From CAVYXZ01 sp965223835 (GTDB lineage: Bacteria; Chloroflexota; Anaerolineae; Aggregatilineales; Phototrophicaceae): a stretch of DNA of 64,000 nucleotides. The translations under genes were made by a program, and so were the position numbers. Below the pieces are notes generated by a model that saw nothing but the letters and a program-made list of their open reading frames with translations, was not told where the DNA came from and searched no databases. The stretch is taken from NCBI GenBank assembly GCA_965223835.1, contig OZ245023.1, positions 1-64,000 on the forward strand. Direction: 5' to 3'. This document shows, piece after piece, positions 8,736 to 17,766 of this stretch (the stretch's first letter is position 1; every line of letters starts with the position of its first letter).

Positions 8736-10214
8736 ATGGCACAGCAGCCCAACTTTCTGGTAGTGAGTACCGACCATTGGCCGGCATCATTGCTGGGCGC
8801 TGCCGGGCATCCGGCGATTCAGACCCCCACCCTGGACACGCTGGCGCGGAATGGCGTGCGGTTCAGCAATTGCTACTCGACCTGTCCGGTATGTATCCCG
8901 GCGCGGCGGACTTTGATGACGGGGACGAGTCCCCGGACTCATGGCGATCGAGTGTTTCAGGCCGAGTTGCCGATGCCGCAATTGCCGACGCTGGCGCAGA
9001 CCTTCCGCGATGCCGGGTATCAGGCCTATGCAGTGGGTAAATTACATGTGTATCCCCAGCGAGACCGCATCGGCTTCGATGATGTGATCCTGGAGGAAGA
9101 GGGCCGTGTGCTGTACGGCGTGATTGATGACTATGAAATCTTCCTCGCCGATAAGGGGTTTGCCGGGCAGCAATTCGATCACGGTATGGGGAACAATCAG
9201 TATTTGATGCGGCCCTGGCACTTGCCAGAGGCAACGCATGCGACCAACTGGGCAACCCAGCAGATGGTCCGCACGATCAAGCGGCGCGACCCGCAACGTC
9301 CAGCCTTGTGGTATCTATCCTATCGGCATCCACATCCCCCGCTCATTCCGCTGCAACCCTACCTCGATCTTTACCAAATGATCGAGATTGACGCGCCGTA
9401 TTTTGGCGAGTGGACAGCCGATCGGGCGGATGCACCGTTTTGTTTGGCAGCGGGCTATGCAGTAGGCGATGACTTGAACCCGACCCAGACACGACTGGCC
9501 CGGCTGGCATTTTATGCGTTGTGTACCCACATTGACCATCAATTGCGCGTGGTGATCGGCACGCTGCGAGACGAAGGGCTGCTGGACAACACGGTAATCC
9601 TGTTCACATCCGATCATGGGGATATGCTGGGGAATCATAATCTGTGGGCCAAGCGCTTATTTTATGAAAACTCGGCGAACATCCCGCTGATTGTGATGGG
9701 CGTGAAGGATGACGAGCGGGTTGGCACCAATCGGGTTGACGACCGCATTGTCTGCTGGGAAGACGTCATGCCGACGCTGCTTGATCTGGCGGGGATTCCG
9801 GTGCCCGAAACGGTTGAAGGACGGTCGATGTTCGGTGATGAAAAGCGCGATTGGCTGTATGGTGAAATCGGCGAGGATGCGAAAGCGACCCGGATGATCT
9901 TTAATGGGCAGTACAAGTTGATTTACTATCCGGTGAGCAATCATGTTCAACTGTTTGACGTGGTGAATGACCCACAGGAACTTATCAATCTGGCTGGAAA
10001 CGCGGATTATGCCTCGCTTCAGGCACGTTTGACGGGGTTGTTGATCGATCAACTCTATGGCGGGGATGAAAATTGGGTGCAGGACGGTAAGCTGGTGGGC
10101 CTGGACAATATACCCTACCAGGAGCGCCCCAACCGCAGCCTGTCCAGCCAGCGCGGGGGCCATTTCCCGCCGCCCCCGGCCATCGATATTCCGCAGTTCG
10201 AGTGGGAGTATTGA
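8736..10214 (+). CDS. sulfatase family hydrolase
   Basis: A 492-residue alkaline-phosphatase-superfamily arylsulfatase that would hydrolyse sulfate esters, perhaps from sulfated glycans. The formylglycine motif C-x-P-x-R is present as CIPAR with the modified Cys at about residue 53, followed by the usual TLMTG. Metal-site residues include STDHW near the N-terminus and TSDHGDMLGNH near the middle. No signal peptide is visible, so it is probably cytoplasmic. ATG 8736 has a GGGGA about 8 bases upstream; an in-frame ATG at 8718 would add six residues. No formylglycine-generating enzyme is encoded here. Substrate unknown. Confidence 0.88.
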   Translation: MAQQPNFLVVSTDHWPASLLGAAGHPAIQTPTLDTLARNGVRFSNCYSTCPVCIPARRTLMTGTSPRTHGDRVFQAELPMPQLPTLAQTFRDAGYQAYAVGKLHVYPQRDRIGFDDVILEEEGRVLYGVIDDYEIFLADKGFAGQQFDHGMGNNQYLMRPWHLPEATHATNWATQQMVRTIKRRDPQRPALWYLSYRHPHPPLIPLQPYLDLYQMIEIDAPYFGEWTADRADAPFCLAAGYAVGDDLNPTQTRLARLAFYALCTHIDHQLRVVIGTLRDEGLLDNTVILFTSDHGDMLGNHNLWAKRLFYENSANIPLIVMGVKDDERVGTNRVDDRIVCWEDVMPTLLDLAGIPVPETVEGRSMFGDEKRDWLYGEIGEDAKATRMIFNGQYKLIYYPVSNHVQLFDVVNDPQELINLAGNADYASLQARLTGLLIDQLYGGDENWVQDGKLVGLDNIPYQERPNRSLSSQRGGHFPPPPAIDIPQFEWEY

Positions 10215-10402
10215 GTGCCTTTTCGCCTACCAAGCACATTGATAATTGAAGTGCAGCAGCACAGTCGTGGATAAGTCAGAACTTGTAATAACGCTATGTG
10301 ATTGACTCTAAATGCCCAAAATTGCGGAGCAGTGGGTCATCAAGCGAGAATTTTCTAGAAACTCCTAGAACCAAGCTGAAGTTAGCTGAATTCGAGAGAA
10401 CA

Positions 10403-11239
10403 TCACAAAGTGCGTCTTCGTAGCGTATACAGATCATCCTTTACAATCACCTCCTGTTGTCTCATTATCTTGTCAAGAGAGTCATCACAATTTAGGTGGC
10501 GACCTGTAAGAAAATCGGCCTGACCAGAAGCCAGAAACTTCAGCATATGAACGCTGGCGGCGATTTCGGTATTGTTGGGGTCTTGTGCTATGCCCACACG
10601 AAACGGTTGTTTTACGTCTTCAGGCACAGCAGGCGACTCAAGGAGTTCGTCAATCATCGCCGTATGTCCACTTGGCCCTAAAGCGAACATACTAATTCCA
10701 TAGTCTTTCAAGGGTGGAGCCATATTGTTGGTTAAAGCACTTAAAGCAGCCTTAGAAGCACAATAGGCAGCCCAGTGCGGGAAAACAACCTCGGCAGCGC
10801 CACTCGACACGTTGATGATGCGACCTGCGCGCCGCGCCATCATACCAGGCAGCACTGCTAACATACAAACATGAGGCCCGCGGATGTTAACTTCGAGAAT
10901 GCGCCACCAGGCCACAGGATCGACATCCCAGGGATAACCTAAAGGCGTCAAGATGGCAGCGTTATTGACCAATAGATCAATGGGTCCAAACCGTTGTTCA
11001 GTTTCGACCACAATTTTTCTCATAGCGGCATCGTCGGTCACATCACCTTGAAAAAAGAGGGACTGACCACCTTCTGCTTCGATCAGGCTTACAGTCTCAG
11101 CGATGGGCGACACTCGGCGGCCTGTAACCACAACAGAGGCACCTGCTTGAGCTAGTCCCTGAGCAAACGCTCGACCTAATCCTCTGCCACCGCCCGTAAC
11201 AATAGCAACCTGCCCCCTCAAATCAACAATATCAGTCAT
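10403..11239 (-). CDS. short-chain dehydrogenase/reductase
   Basis: A 278-residue NAD(P)-dependent oxidoreductase of the classical SDR family. The cofactor motif TGGGRGLG is at about residues 15-22, the NNAA motif follows, then the catalytic Ser in NVSSGAA and the Tyr/Lys pair in YCASK. The start has AGGAG 11 bases upstream. Unlike many SDRs it lacks the typical C-terminal GxxxxxDGG ending and instead has a charged tail. Substrate unknown. It lies 260 bases downstream of a same-strand alcohol dehydrogenase and may belong to the same catabolic setting. Confidence 0.88.
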   Translation of the reverse strand: MTDIVDLRGQVAIVTGGGRGLGRAFAQGLAQAGASVVVTGRRVSPIAETVSLIEAEGGQSLFFQGDVTDDAAMRKIVVETEQRFGPIDLLVNNAAILTPLGYPWDVDPVAWWRILEVNIRGPHVCMLAVLPGMMARRAGRIINVSSGAAEVVFPHWAAYCASKAALSALTNNMAPPLKDYGISMFALGPSGHTAMIDELLESPAVPEDVKQPFRVGIAQDPNNTEIAASVHMLKFLASGQADFLTGRHLNCDDSLDKIMRQQEVIVKDDLYTLRRRTL

Positions 11240-11502
11240 TGCTATTTTTCTCCTTTATGGTTAGAAGGCTTGACCCAATCTATTTACCTCGCTCTCGAAT
11301 AAGGTAGAGAAGGATAACTGCCGCCTAAGGCCTTAATTATGTTGGTTGCGAGGCCAATGCGCGGGATATCCTTTGGACAGTCTCATCAGTGATTGATTGC
11401 GGGCGTTACGCCTGCTTGGCATAAACTCATGTTGGCGAGTACTAAACGACAGCCGATTAGTGAGAATGGGATTATGAGTTCACACGTTGCAATACCGATC
11501 CA

Positions 11503-12582
11503 CTAAAAGACTATGATGTTACGAAGTGCTTCGCCCCGCTCCATCGATTCAATCGCCTCATTGATGTCTTCCAATGGGTAACGTCGGGTAATCAACTCAT
11601 CCAGCAACACGTTGCCGCGTTGATAGTGGTCAATCAAGATGGGCACATCCACTTGCAAGCGCGTTGAACCCATTGAACTGCCCAGCAAGCGCCCACCCGT
11701 CATCACAAACGAGAGGGTTGGCAGCGTGACAGTCGCATCCAGCGGTGGCAGGCCGGCGATGACGACGGTTCCGCCTTTGCGCACCATCTGAAAACTTTGA
11801 TTAATGGCGGTATCACTGCCGACCGTCACCAGTGCATAATCGGTACCCCGCTCACCCACGAGGTCTTTCACAGCTGCGACCGCATCGACGTTGCTGGCAT
11901 TTATGACATCAGTTGCCCCAAACTGTTTCGCGGCTTCCAGTTTATTATCCAACAGATCAACCGCAATCACCCGTCGCGCACCGGCAACGGCTGCACCCTG
12001 GACCGCGTTCAGGCCCACGCCGCCGGTTCCCAGCACGACAACGGTGCTGCCCTGTGTCACCTGCCCGGTATTGACCGCAGCGCCAAAGCCCGTAATCACG
12101 CCGCAGGCCAGCAAAGCGGCAGCCTCCAGGTTCATGTCGTTGGGGACGCGCACCAGTTGCGACTGATCGACAATGGCATACTCGGCAAAACCGGCGACAT
12201 TAATGCCCTGCTGAATCGTTTCGCCCTTTGCGTTGCGGATACGGCTTTCGGTTTGAAGTGCAAATGTGCCGTCGCAATGTTGCGGTGCGCCCGTCACGCA
12301 GTAGTCACAGCGCCCACATGACCGCAGCAGCGAGACCACGACGGGATCGCCCGGTTGCACCAGTGTCACCCCTTCCCCGATGGCCTCGACCACCCCTGAC
12401 GACTCATGACCGGCGATGACGGGCGTTTTGCCGGACCATTCACCGCGAATGTAGTGAACATCGGAGTGGCAGATGGCGGTGGCTGCCAGGCGCACCTTGA
12501 CCTCACCCTGTTGAGGCGGATCGAGTGTGACCTCCTCAACGACCAATGGCTTGCCAAACTCGTAACAAACGGCTGCTTTCAT
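11503..12582 (-). CDS. zinc-dependent alcohol dehydrogenase
   Basis: A 359-residue medium-chain dehydrogenase of the class III-like group that oxidises alcohols with NAD. Catalytic zinc ligands are visible as Cys38 (AICHSD) and the GHE motif near residue 59. The structural zinc ligands Cys89, Cys92, Cys95 and Cys103 have the classical spacing. The Rossmann motif is LGTGGVGLNAVQ. The aldehyde-specific partner and glutathione or mycothiol residues cannot be judged. The ATG follows a GGGGGC stretch. It probably forms its own transcription unit. Confidence 0.9.
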   Translation of the reverse strand: MKAAVCYEFGKPLVVEEVTLDPPQQGEVKVRLAATAICHSDVHYIRGEWSGKTPVIAGHESSGVVEAIGEGVTLVQPGDPVVVSLLRSCGRCDYCVTGAPQHCDGTFALQTESRIRNAKGETIQQGINVAGFAEYAIVDQSQLVRVPNDMNLEAAALLACGVITGFGAAVNTGQVTQGSTVVVLGTGGVGLNAVQGAAVAGARRVIAVDLLDNKLEAAKQFGATDVINASNVDAVAAVKDLVGERGTDYALVTVGSDTAINQSFQMVRKGGTVVIAGLPPLDATVTLPTLSFVMTGGRLLGSSMGSTRLQVDVPILIDHYQRGNVLLDELITRRYPLEDINEAIESMERGEALRNIIVF

Positions 12583-12764
12583 CTCATGCCCCCATAAATT
12601 ATATTGGAAAAGAATTTTGCTGTGAGTATAACCTAGTTAACGTCAGTTTGAACACGAGGTCAGAAGGCGATTCTGTTAGGGATCAAAAAGGTCCCAATGA
12701 TGCAGATTGGTTTTCAAGTATGCTAACTTAGCCATTGACGCTGCCACCACGAACACTGAGAATA

Positions 12765-13853
12765 TTACGTGAGTCGTCCAAGCGTTTCTTGGGAATTCAA
12801 ATCAAGCACAGCCGCAAAGAAACGTGGAGCGATCACATCTCGATGTGCGATGTATTGTTCCTCGCGCAAGGTGCGGTTTCCAAGTGAATGAACCATTCGA
12901 AACAAACCGTCAAGCATCGACATTCGATAATCATCCCAACATTGACCGAATGTATAATCCTCCAGACCGTTCTCGCAGAGTGTATCATAATATAGTCTTA
13001 GCATGTCCTTCTCATGAACACGGCGTTCGGCTATCGAGATATTCCCTCCCAACAAGCTGGCAACATCCAATGTCCCCCTTCCAAGTGCGGTCAGTTGCCA
13101 GTCAACAACCATCAGGCTTGTTGTATCATCACTGGTGACAAAGATGAAATTATCAAGCTGATAATCATTATGGATCAGGGTGAAAGGCGCTTGCTGTAGA
13201 TGGCGTACAAAAGCAACAAACTGCGAACTGTGCTCTTTGATTGTCTGTAATAGTTCAGGGTCACGAGGAATTTCAGGTATGCCCTCAAGCGTATCAGCAA
13301 AATGCTGGTATCGTTCTTGTATTGGATTCAGGAATGAATCTTGCATGATCGGCCAAGAGTATTGTGTCAAATCGGGATGTGCCCACCATGTCGCATGGAA
13401 CTTTGCAATTTCTGTGACAGCTATCCGCGCCTCATTAACCGAGCAACCTGTCGCACGATCCCCTATACTTCCAGAGCTGCAATCTTCCAACAGCAGCAGA
13501 AAAAATCCAGTCGCTTCGTCATAGTCGCCAAAATAGGCTTCTGGCGTTGGAAAATCCACTCGATGCGCGAAATCTTTGTAAAATCGGACCTCTTGTTCAT
13601 ACCCATTTCGAAACCTCGCCCGTCGTTCCGGGTCCGGTTGTGCAAACTTCGCAAAAATCGAGCGTGGAGCACCGCTTTCAGCACCATCATAGGTTAATGT
13701 AATGATCGCATTTTGCGCTATCGCCCCCTGTATGCCAGATAATTTCTTGACTTCAAACGATTGTATGCGTGCCTGTTGCAACACATTTGCCTGGCGCAAC
13801 GTATCGGTTAACCACTCCACTGTTAATTGCTCTGGTTCGAATGGAAAATTCAT
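12765..13853 (-). CDS. EcKinase/aminoglycoside-phosphotransferase-like protein
   Basis: A 362-residue protein of the kinase-like phosphotransferase superfamily. The Brenner motif HNDYQLDN (His-x-Asp-x4-Asn) and the metal-binding VVDWQ are both intact, so phosphotransfer from ATP is plausible. The overall layout, with ARFRNGYEQEVRFYKDFA and LLLLEDC, fits the ecdysteroid-kinase-like (EcKL/DUF1679) branch better than true aminoglycoside kinases. In bacteria these act on unknown small alcohols. AGGTG lies about 6 bases before the ATG. It follows the TIR-kinase gene on the same strand, with a hairpin between them. Confidence 0.75.
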   Translation of the reverse strand: MNFPFEPEQLTVEWLTDTLRQANVLQQARIQSFEVKKLSGIQGAIAQNAIITLTYDGAESGAPRSIFAKFAQPDPERRARFRNGYEQEVRFYKDFAHRVDFPTPEAYFGDYDEATGFFLLLLEDCSSGSIGDRATGCSVNEARIAVTEIAKFHATWWAHPDLTQYSWPIMQDSFLNPIQERYQHFADTLEGIPEIPRDPELLQTIKEHSSQFVAFVRHLQQAPFTLIHNDYQLDNFIFVTSDDTTSLMVVDWQLTALGRGTLDVASLLGGNISIAERRVHEKDMLRLYYDTLCENGLEDYTFGQCWDDYRMSMLDGLFRMVHSLGNRTLREEQYIAHRDVIAPRFFAAVLDLNSQETLGRLT

Positions 13854-13946
13854 AATTTCACCTGAGAAGCCTTTGTAACGGAAATTCTAGAAAAGATGCG
13901 AAAGTATTACACGAAGCGCGAAGCTTAAATGAAATGAAACCCATTT

Positions 13947-13978
13947 GCATGAGCAAAACTGACATTATTTGCTCATGC
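13947..13978 (-). terminator. strong hairpin at the stop codon of the TIR-kinase gene
   Basis: GCATGAGCAAA at 13947-13957 and TTTGCTCATGC at 13968-13978 form a perfect 11-bp stem with a 10-base loop. The TGA stop of the upstream gene is inside the arm. No long T-run follows, so it may be a weak terminator or an mRNA-stabilising hairpin. Confidence 0.55.
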
Positions 13979-16081
13979 TGTGGGTATAAAAATCGGACAG
14001 GTACTTTCGGCGGTGGCACAGACCGCGATGACGATGCCGGAACGCACGACTTCGAAGGTTTCGACGTTGCGCCAGAAATGAACCGACGGGCCGACAATTT
14101 GCAGGCCATAGAGGTCGCCACAGACCGGCGGCGGTTGGCGATTCCCGGCGGCAACATCGCGCAACCGCAGGCAGTCATTTGCCGGTAACGTGGTGTACAG
14201 ACTCGCCCCCCAACTGCGAGCATCCCAATTGCCATTGGAACTGCGGAAAATGACGCCTTCGAGTGAGAGCGGGCCACCGGACTGATTATGGATGGTAAAG
14301 GCGGCATCGTCATAAATTAGCAGCGCATTCGCCGGTTGGGGCGTGCGCGTGGGCGGCACCGATGTGTTGGTCGCCGTCGCTGTCGGCAGCAATGCAGTTG
14401 CCGCAACGGTCGGTTCCAGCGTCGCGGTAGGCATTAAGGTCGCGGTTGGTGGCGTTGTCCGGGTTGGTTCAACTGTCGGTGAAGCGGTTGGTGGTGGGAT
14501 CGTTCTGGTGAGCGTGAGCGTCGCGGTAGGCGGTTGAGTTGCGGTTGCGGTCGGTAGTGCGGCGGCCAGAAATCCACCTGGCTGCGTGCCAACAATGCCG
14601 ATGATGATAACCCCGATCACGACGATGGCGGCGGCAGTGAGCACCATTACCGGCAGTGATCGTCTTTGGGGTTCACCGATGGCGGCAGGTGACGGGGTTG
14701 ATGGCAGGTCGACGCGGGTGGGTTCACTGTGTAAAGTGGGTTGGGTCGGCGGTGGTGTGCTCATCGGTGGCGGCGTAATTGCCTCACCACTGGCAGCAGT
14801 TGCTAAAGCCTCGGCGAAGGCGCGAACCGACGGATACCGTTCGCCCGGCTCTTTTGCCAGTGCCCGGTCCACCACCTGCTGTAAACCAGTGGGTAGATCA
14901 GCGCGATAGGTGGTGGGTGGCGGCGGTGCTTCGTTCAAATGTTGTTGCATCAGGGCGAACGGCGTGGTCGCGGCAAACGGCATGTGACCGGTCAGTAAGC
15001 CATACGTTAAAACCCCGAGGGCGTACTGATCGGTTTCTGCCGTAATGCCTTCACTGCGCCACTGTTCCGGGGCCATGTACAGCGGTGTGCCCATCATGAC
15101 GCCGGTTCCGGTCAGCGCCGAGGTCGCGCCCAGTAGCTTGGCGATGCCAAAATCCACCAGAAAGGGCGTGTTGTGCTCATCAAACATCACATTGCTGGAC
15201 TTGATGTCGCGGTGAACAATGCCCTGCGAATGGGCATAATCCAGCGCGGCAGCCAACCGTTCGATGATGTGAACAGTTTCAGCCAGGGAGGGCGGCTCCC
15301 CCTTCTCCAACCGATCGGCGAGCGACCCGCCGGTTAGATGACGCATCACGACATAGCTCAGGCCGTTGTCGCTGCCATAATCATAGACCGGCACAATGTT
15401 CGGGTGCTCCAGCGCGGCAGCAACCTGCGCTTCACGGCTGAAGCGTTCGGCATAACCGGCCTCAGCCGCTAACGCGGGCGACAGCACCTTGATCGCGACC
15501 GACCGGTTCAGACTAGCTTGCGTTGCCTCATAGACTGCGCCCATCCCGCCCATGCCCAGCAACGTAGTGAGTTCGTACTGCCCCAACACCTGCCCGGCCA
15601 GATCTTTGAGGTTGATATTCGGATTCGGCGTGGTTGTTGCAATTGATGACTTTTGTAATTGCGACGCCGTATTCTCGATCATCCGCGCCAGGACATCAAT
15701 CGACTGGTCAATATAGACATTTTTGACGTCAAAAATCAAGATACCGTCGTAATCCAGGAGTTGTTTGAAGACCGTATTCGGCGTTGCCGCCCCCTGTTGA
15801 TACGATTCCTGGAAAACCGGGATCATCGGTTTACCATAGTGCAGGGCGGTTTTGACCTCTTCCAGCACCCATTCCGACTCAAACGTCGTGTCGCCCACCA
15901 AACAGATAAACACATCGCTGGTCTCGATGCCATCTTTCAGGCGGTCGGGGAATGCGCCTGCCGAATCCAGTCGTTGGGTATCCACATAGACCTCAAAGTC
16001 GCGGGCTTGCAGCTCTCTGGCAAGCAAAGTCGCCAGCATGGCACTGGGTTGGCGGCGATAGCTGATAAAAATACTGGTCAT
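13973..16081 (-). CDS. TIR domain - Ser/Thr protein kinase fusion with extracellular domain
   Basis: A 702-residue signalling protein. Residues 1-135 are a TIR domain (MTSIFISYRRQPS; W-V-L-E-E at the place of the NADase glutamate). A linker leads to a Hanks-type kinase at about 168-430 with the glycine loop GMGGMG, VAIK lysine, HRDIKSSN catalytic loop, DFG and APE motifs, all intact. Next come a Pro-rich linker, one membrane helix near 485-505, a Pro/Thr-rich stalk and a C-terminal outside domain of about 110 residues with Cys pairs. The TIR and kinase are therefore cytoplasmic and the tail extracytoplasmic. ATG 16081 has AAAGG upstream. It could be a receptor kinase or a defence protein. Confidence 0.88.
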   Translation of the reverse strand: MTSIFISYRRQPSAMLATLLARELQARDFEVYVDTQRLDSAGAFPDRLKDGIETSDVFICLVGDTTFESEWVLEEVKTALHYGKPMIPVFQESYQQGAATPNTVFKQLLDYDGILIFDVKNVYIDQSIDVLARMIENTASQLQKSSIATTTPNPNINLKDLAGQVLGQYELTTLLGMGGMGAVYEATQASLNRSVAIKVLSPALAAEAGYAERFSREAQVAAALEHPNIVPVYDYGSDNGLSYVVMRHLTGGSLADRLEKGEPPSLAETVHIIERLAAALDYAHSQGIVHRDIKSSNVMFDEHNTPFLVDFGIAKLLGATSALTGTGVMMGTPLYMAPEQWRSEGITAETDQYALGVLTYGLLTGHMPFAATTPFALMQQHLNEAPPPPTTYRADLPTGLQQVVDRALAKEPGERYPSVRAFAEALATAASGEAITPPPMSTPPPTQPTLHSEPTRVDLPSTPSPAAIGEPQRRSLPVMVLTAAAIVVIGVIIIGIVGTQPGGFLAAALPTATATQPPTATLTLTRTIPPPTASPTVEPTRTTPPTATLMPTATLEPTVAATALLPTATATNTSVPPTRTPQPANALLIYDDAAFTIHNQSGGPLSLEGVIFRSSNGNWDARSWGASLYTTLPANDCLRLRDVAAGNRQPPPVCGDLYGLQIVGPSVHFWRNVETFEVVRSGIVIAVCATAESTCPIFIPTA

Positions 16082-16157
16082 CGACGGCAGGCCTTTCAAG
16101 GTCAGGTGCGGTTAGGTTCAGTATACGGTGTGTTGTGGAATTCTGACAAAAGTATGT

Positions 16158-16194
16158 AAAAAAAAACCTTCTCGCTGACGCCAGCAAGAAGGTT
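16158..16194 (-). terminator. intrinsic terminator
   Basis: AACCTTCT at 16165-16172 and AGAAGGTT at 16187-16194 pair, with further GCT/AGC pairing inside. On the minus strand nine T residues follow (A-run at 16158-16166). It ends transcription of the secreted-protein gene at 16217 before the TIR-kinase gene. Confidence 0.9.
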
Positions 16195-16216
16195 TACGCT
16201 GTTTAACCGGTAGTGG

Positions 16217-17491
16217 CTATGAAGTGGCGATGCCCAGAATGGTGCATACGGTTGGTGAAAGCGCCCCCGAACTACAGGCCTGTTGTACCAGATTGCCGGG
16301 GTCCCCCAGAATGCTGATACTTGCCAGGGGTTGGCCGATTCCCGACGGGTCAATAATGTCGATAATCGGCGGCAGGTAATGGAGAATGTTTTCCGGCAAC
16401 AAGTCCAGAATTGTGTTAAGGAGCGTTGCTTCAGTGTTGGTCAACGGGCGAATGCCGGAGTCGTCCAGCGCACCAACCGTGACGATTTCACCCGTTTCGA
16501 TGTCGATACAGGCGATGAAGCCGGGTGGAATGAGCACATAGCTATCTACTAAGTTGGGGAATAACGTGACGAGACCCGACAGGGCTGTGATGCAGACCTG
16601 GGGTCGGGGCACTTCGATGCGCGTGACGAAGGCCATTGATCCCAGCCGAACCGGAATACCCTCGACTGTAAAATCAACCGGAATGCCAAACGGCCCCTGT
16701 ACAATGATGCCATCGGGCACGGTCTGGCAAGCGGACTGAATATCATCGGCCAGCGTGAACTGGAACGACTGCATCGGCGTGAAACTGTCGTCACCGATCA
16801 CCGTCAGGTCACTGAGATCTGCTTCTGCATTGAGCACGGCTGAACTTATCCAACCGGGCTGGCCTTCAAACACCACCCGCACCCACTCGTTGTCAGGGGT
16901 GATTGCATCGGCACTGACGGTGGATTCACCCGGAATACGACCGGTAACGTTGCTGATTTCAGTTTCGTCAATCGCGATCGGCGCGGCGCGCAAGTCGGCG
17001 GCGGCGATGGTGCTGACGGCGATTCCCTCTGCCAGCGGTTCCAGGGCGTCGTCTACCAGGGTCGCATCGGTCATGGTAATGCCACCGGGTACGAGATAGA
17101 TTAGCCCTTTACCGTCAAGCTGGTCTTCAATCAATTCGGTCGGCAGACTGGCCTGAGCGTTAATCGTCACCACACCCCAGGAATTGGCATTAATGTTAAT
17201 GGATTCCGTAACGACCCCGGTAATCTCGGTCAAAATGACCCGATCTCCTGGTTCACTAAAGGCGTCCGCTTCCAGCGTGGTATCCTCCAGGAATTCTACG
17301 ATCGCGTCCGGGAAGCCATAGCAAGCGTGTCCCAATTCGTTCGCAGCACAACTGGTGGAAGTCTGGGTAAAGGCTTCATCAGCAATCGTGAAACAGGCTT
17401 CAGGCTCATTCAATTCCTGAGCAGTGACCTGGATTGATGCTACAGCCAATACAACACATACGAGAAACAATGTGATGAACCGTGATTTCAT
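16217..17491 (-). CDS. secreted protein with SH3-like domain
   Basis: A 424-residue exported protein of unknown role. The signal peptide runs MKSRFITLFLVCVVLAVASI to about residue 24, ending VTAQ. The middle section, with RVVFEGQPGWISSAVL, looks like a bacterial SH3 (SH3b) domain, which often binds cell wall or peptides. Flanking regions contain several cysteines and are mostly beta-rich; the C-terminal 60 residues are Leu/Ile/Pro-rich. ATG 17491 is chosen because AGGAGG lies 9 bases upstream; an in-frame TTG six codons earlier overlaps that site. It is followed by a strong terminator and so is monocistronic. Confidence 0.7.
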   Translation of the reverse strand: MKSRFITLFLVCVVLAVASIQVTAQELNEPEACFTIADEAFTQTSTSCAANELGHACYGFPDAIVEFLEDTTLEADAFSEPGDRVILTEITGVVTESININANSWGVVTINAQASLPTELIEDQLDGKGLIYLVPGGITMTDATLVDDALEPLAEGIAVSTIAAADLRAAPIAIDETEISNVTGRIPGESTVSADAITPDNEWVRVVFEGQPGWISSAVLNAEADLSDLTVIGDDSFTPMQSFQFTLADDIQSACQTVPDGIIVQGPFGIPVDFTVEGIPVRLGSMAFVTRIEVPRPQVCITALSGLVTLFPNLVDSYVLIPPGFIACIDIETGEIVTVGALDDSGIRPLTNTEATLLNTILDLLPENILHYLPPIIDIIDPSGIGQPLASISILGDPGNLVQQACSSGALSPTVCTILGIATS

Positions 17492-17766
17492 ATTGTTGAT
17501 CCTCCTCAATTCACATTTAAGGTAATTACCTTAATATTATAACGTCGAAAAGACTTCATCTGAGAGCACAATTAATTACGTATTCGACAATGCTTTCAGA
17601 TTGTTTGATTTTTGACTTATTGGCGCGAAATCCAAAAATCACGATAATCAAAACTAAATCAACATAAACTGTACGGTGGATTCCAAATCTTACTCATTCT
17701 AGCATCATGTGCGATACGACACAAAATGCATGAAAATTGAGGGGAATCTTTCACCAGGAGATTGTA

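Noticed and set aside
13973..16081. Bacterial immune kinase system with adjacent partner genes
   Set aside because: Neighbours are a sugar-kinase-like phosphotransferase and a secreted SH3-like protein, each with its own terminator, so no operonic defence system can be claimed.
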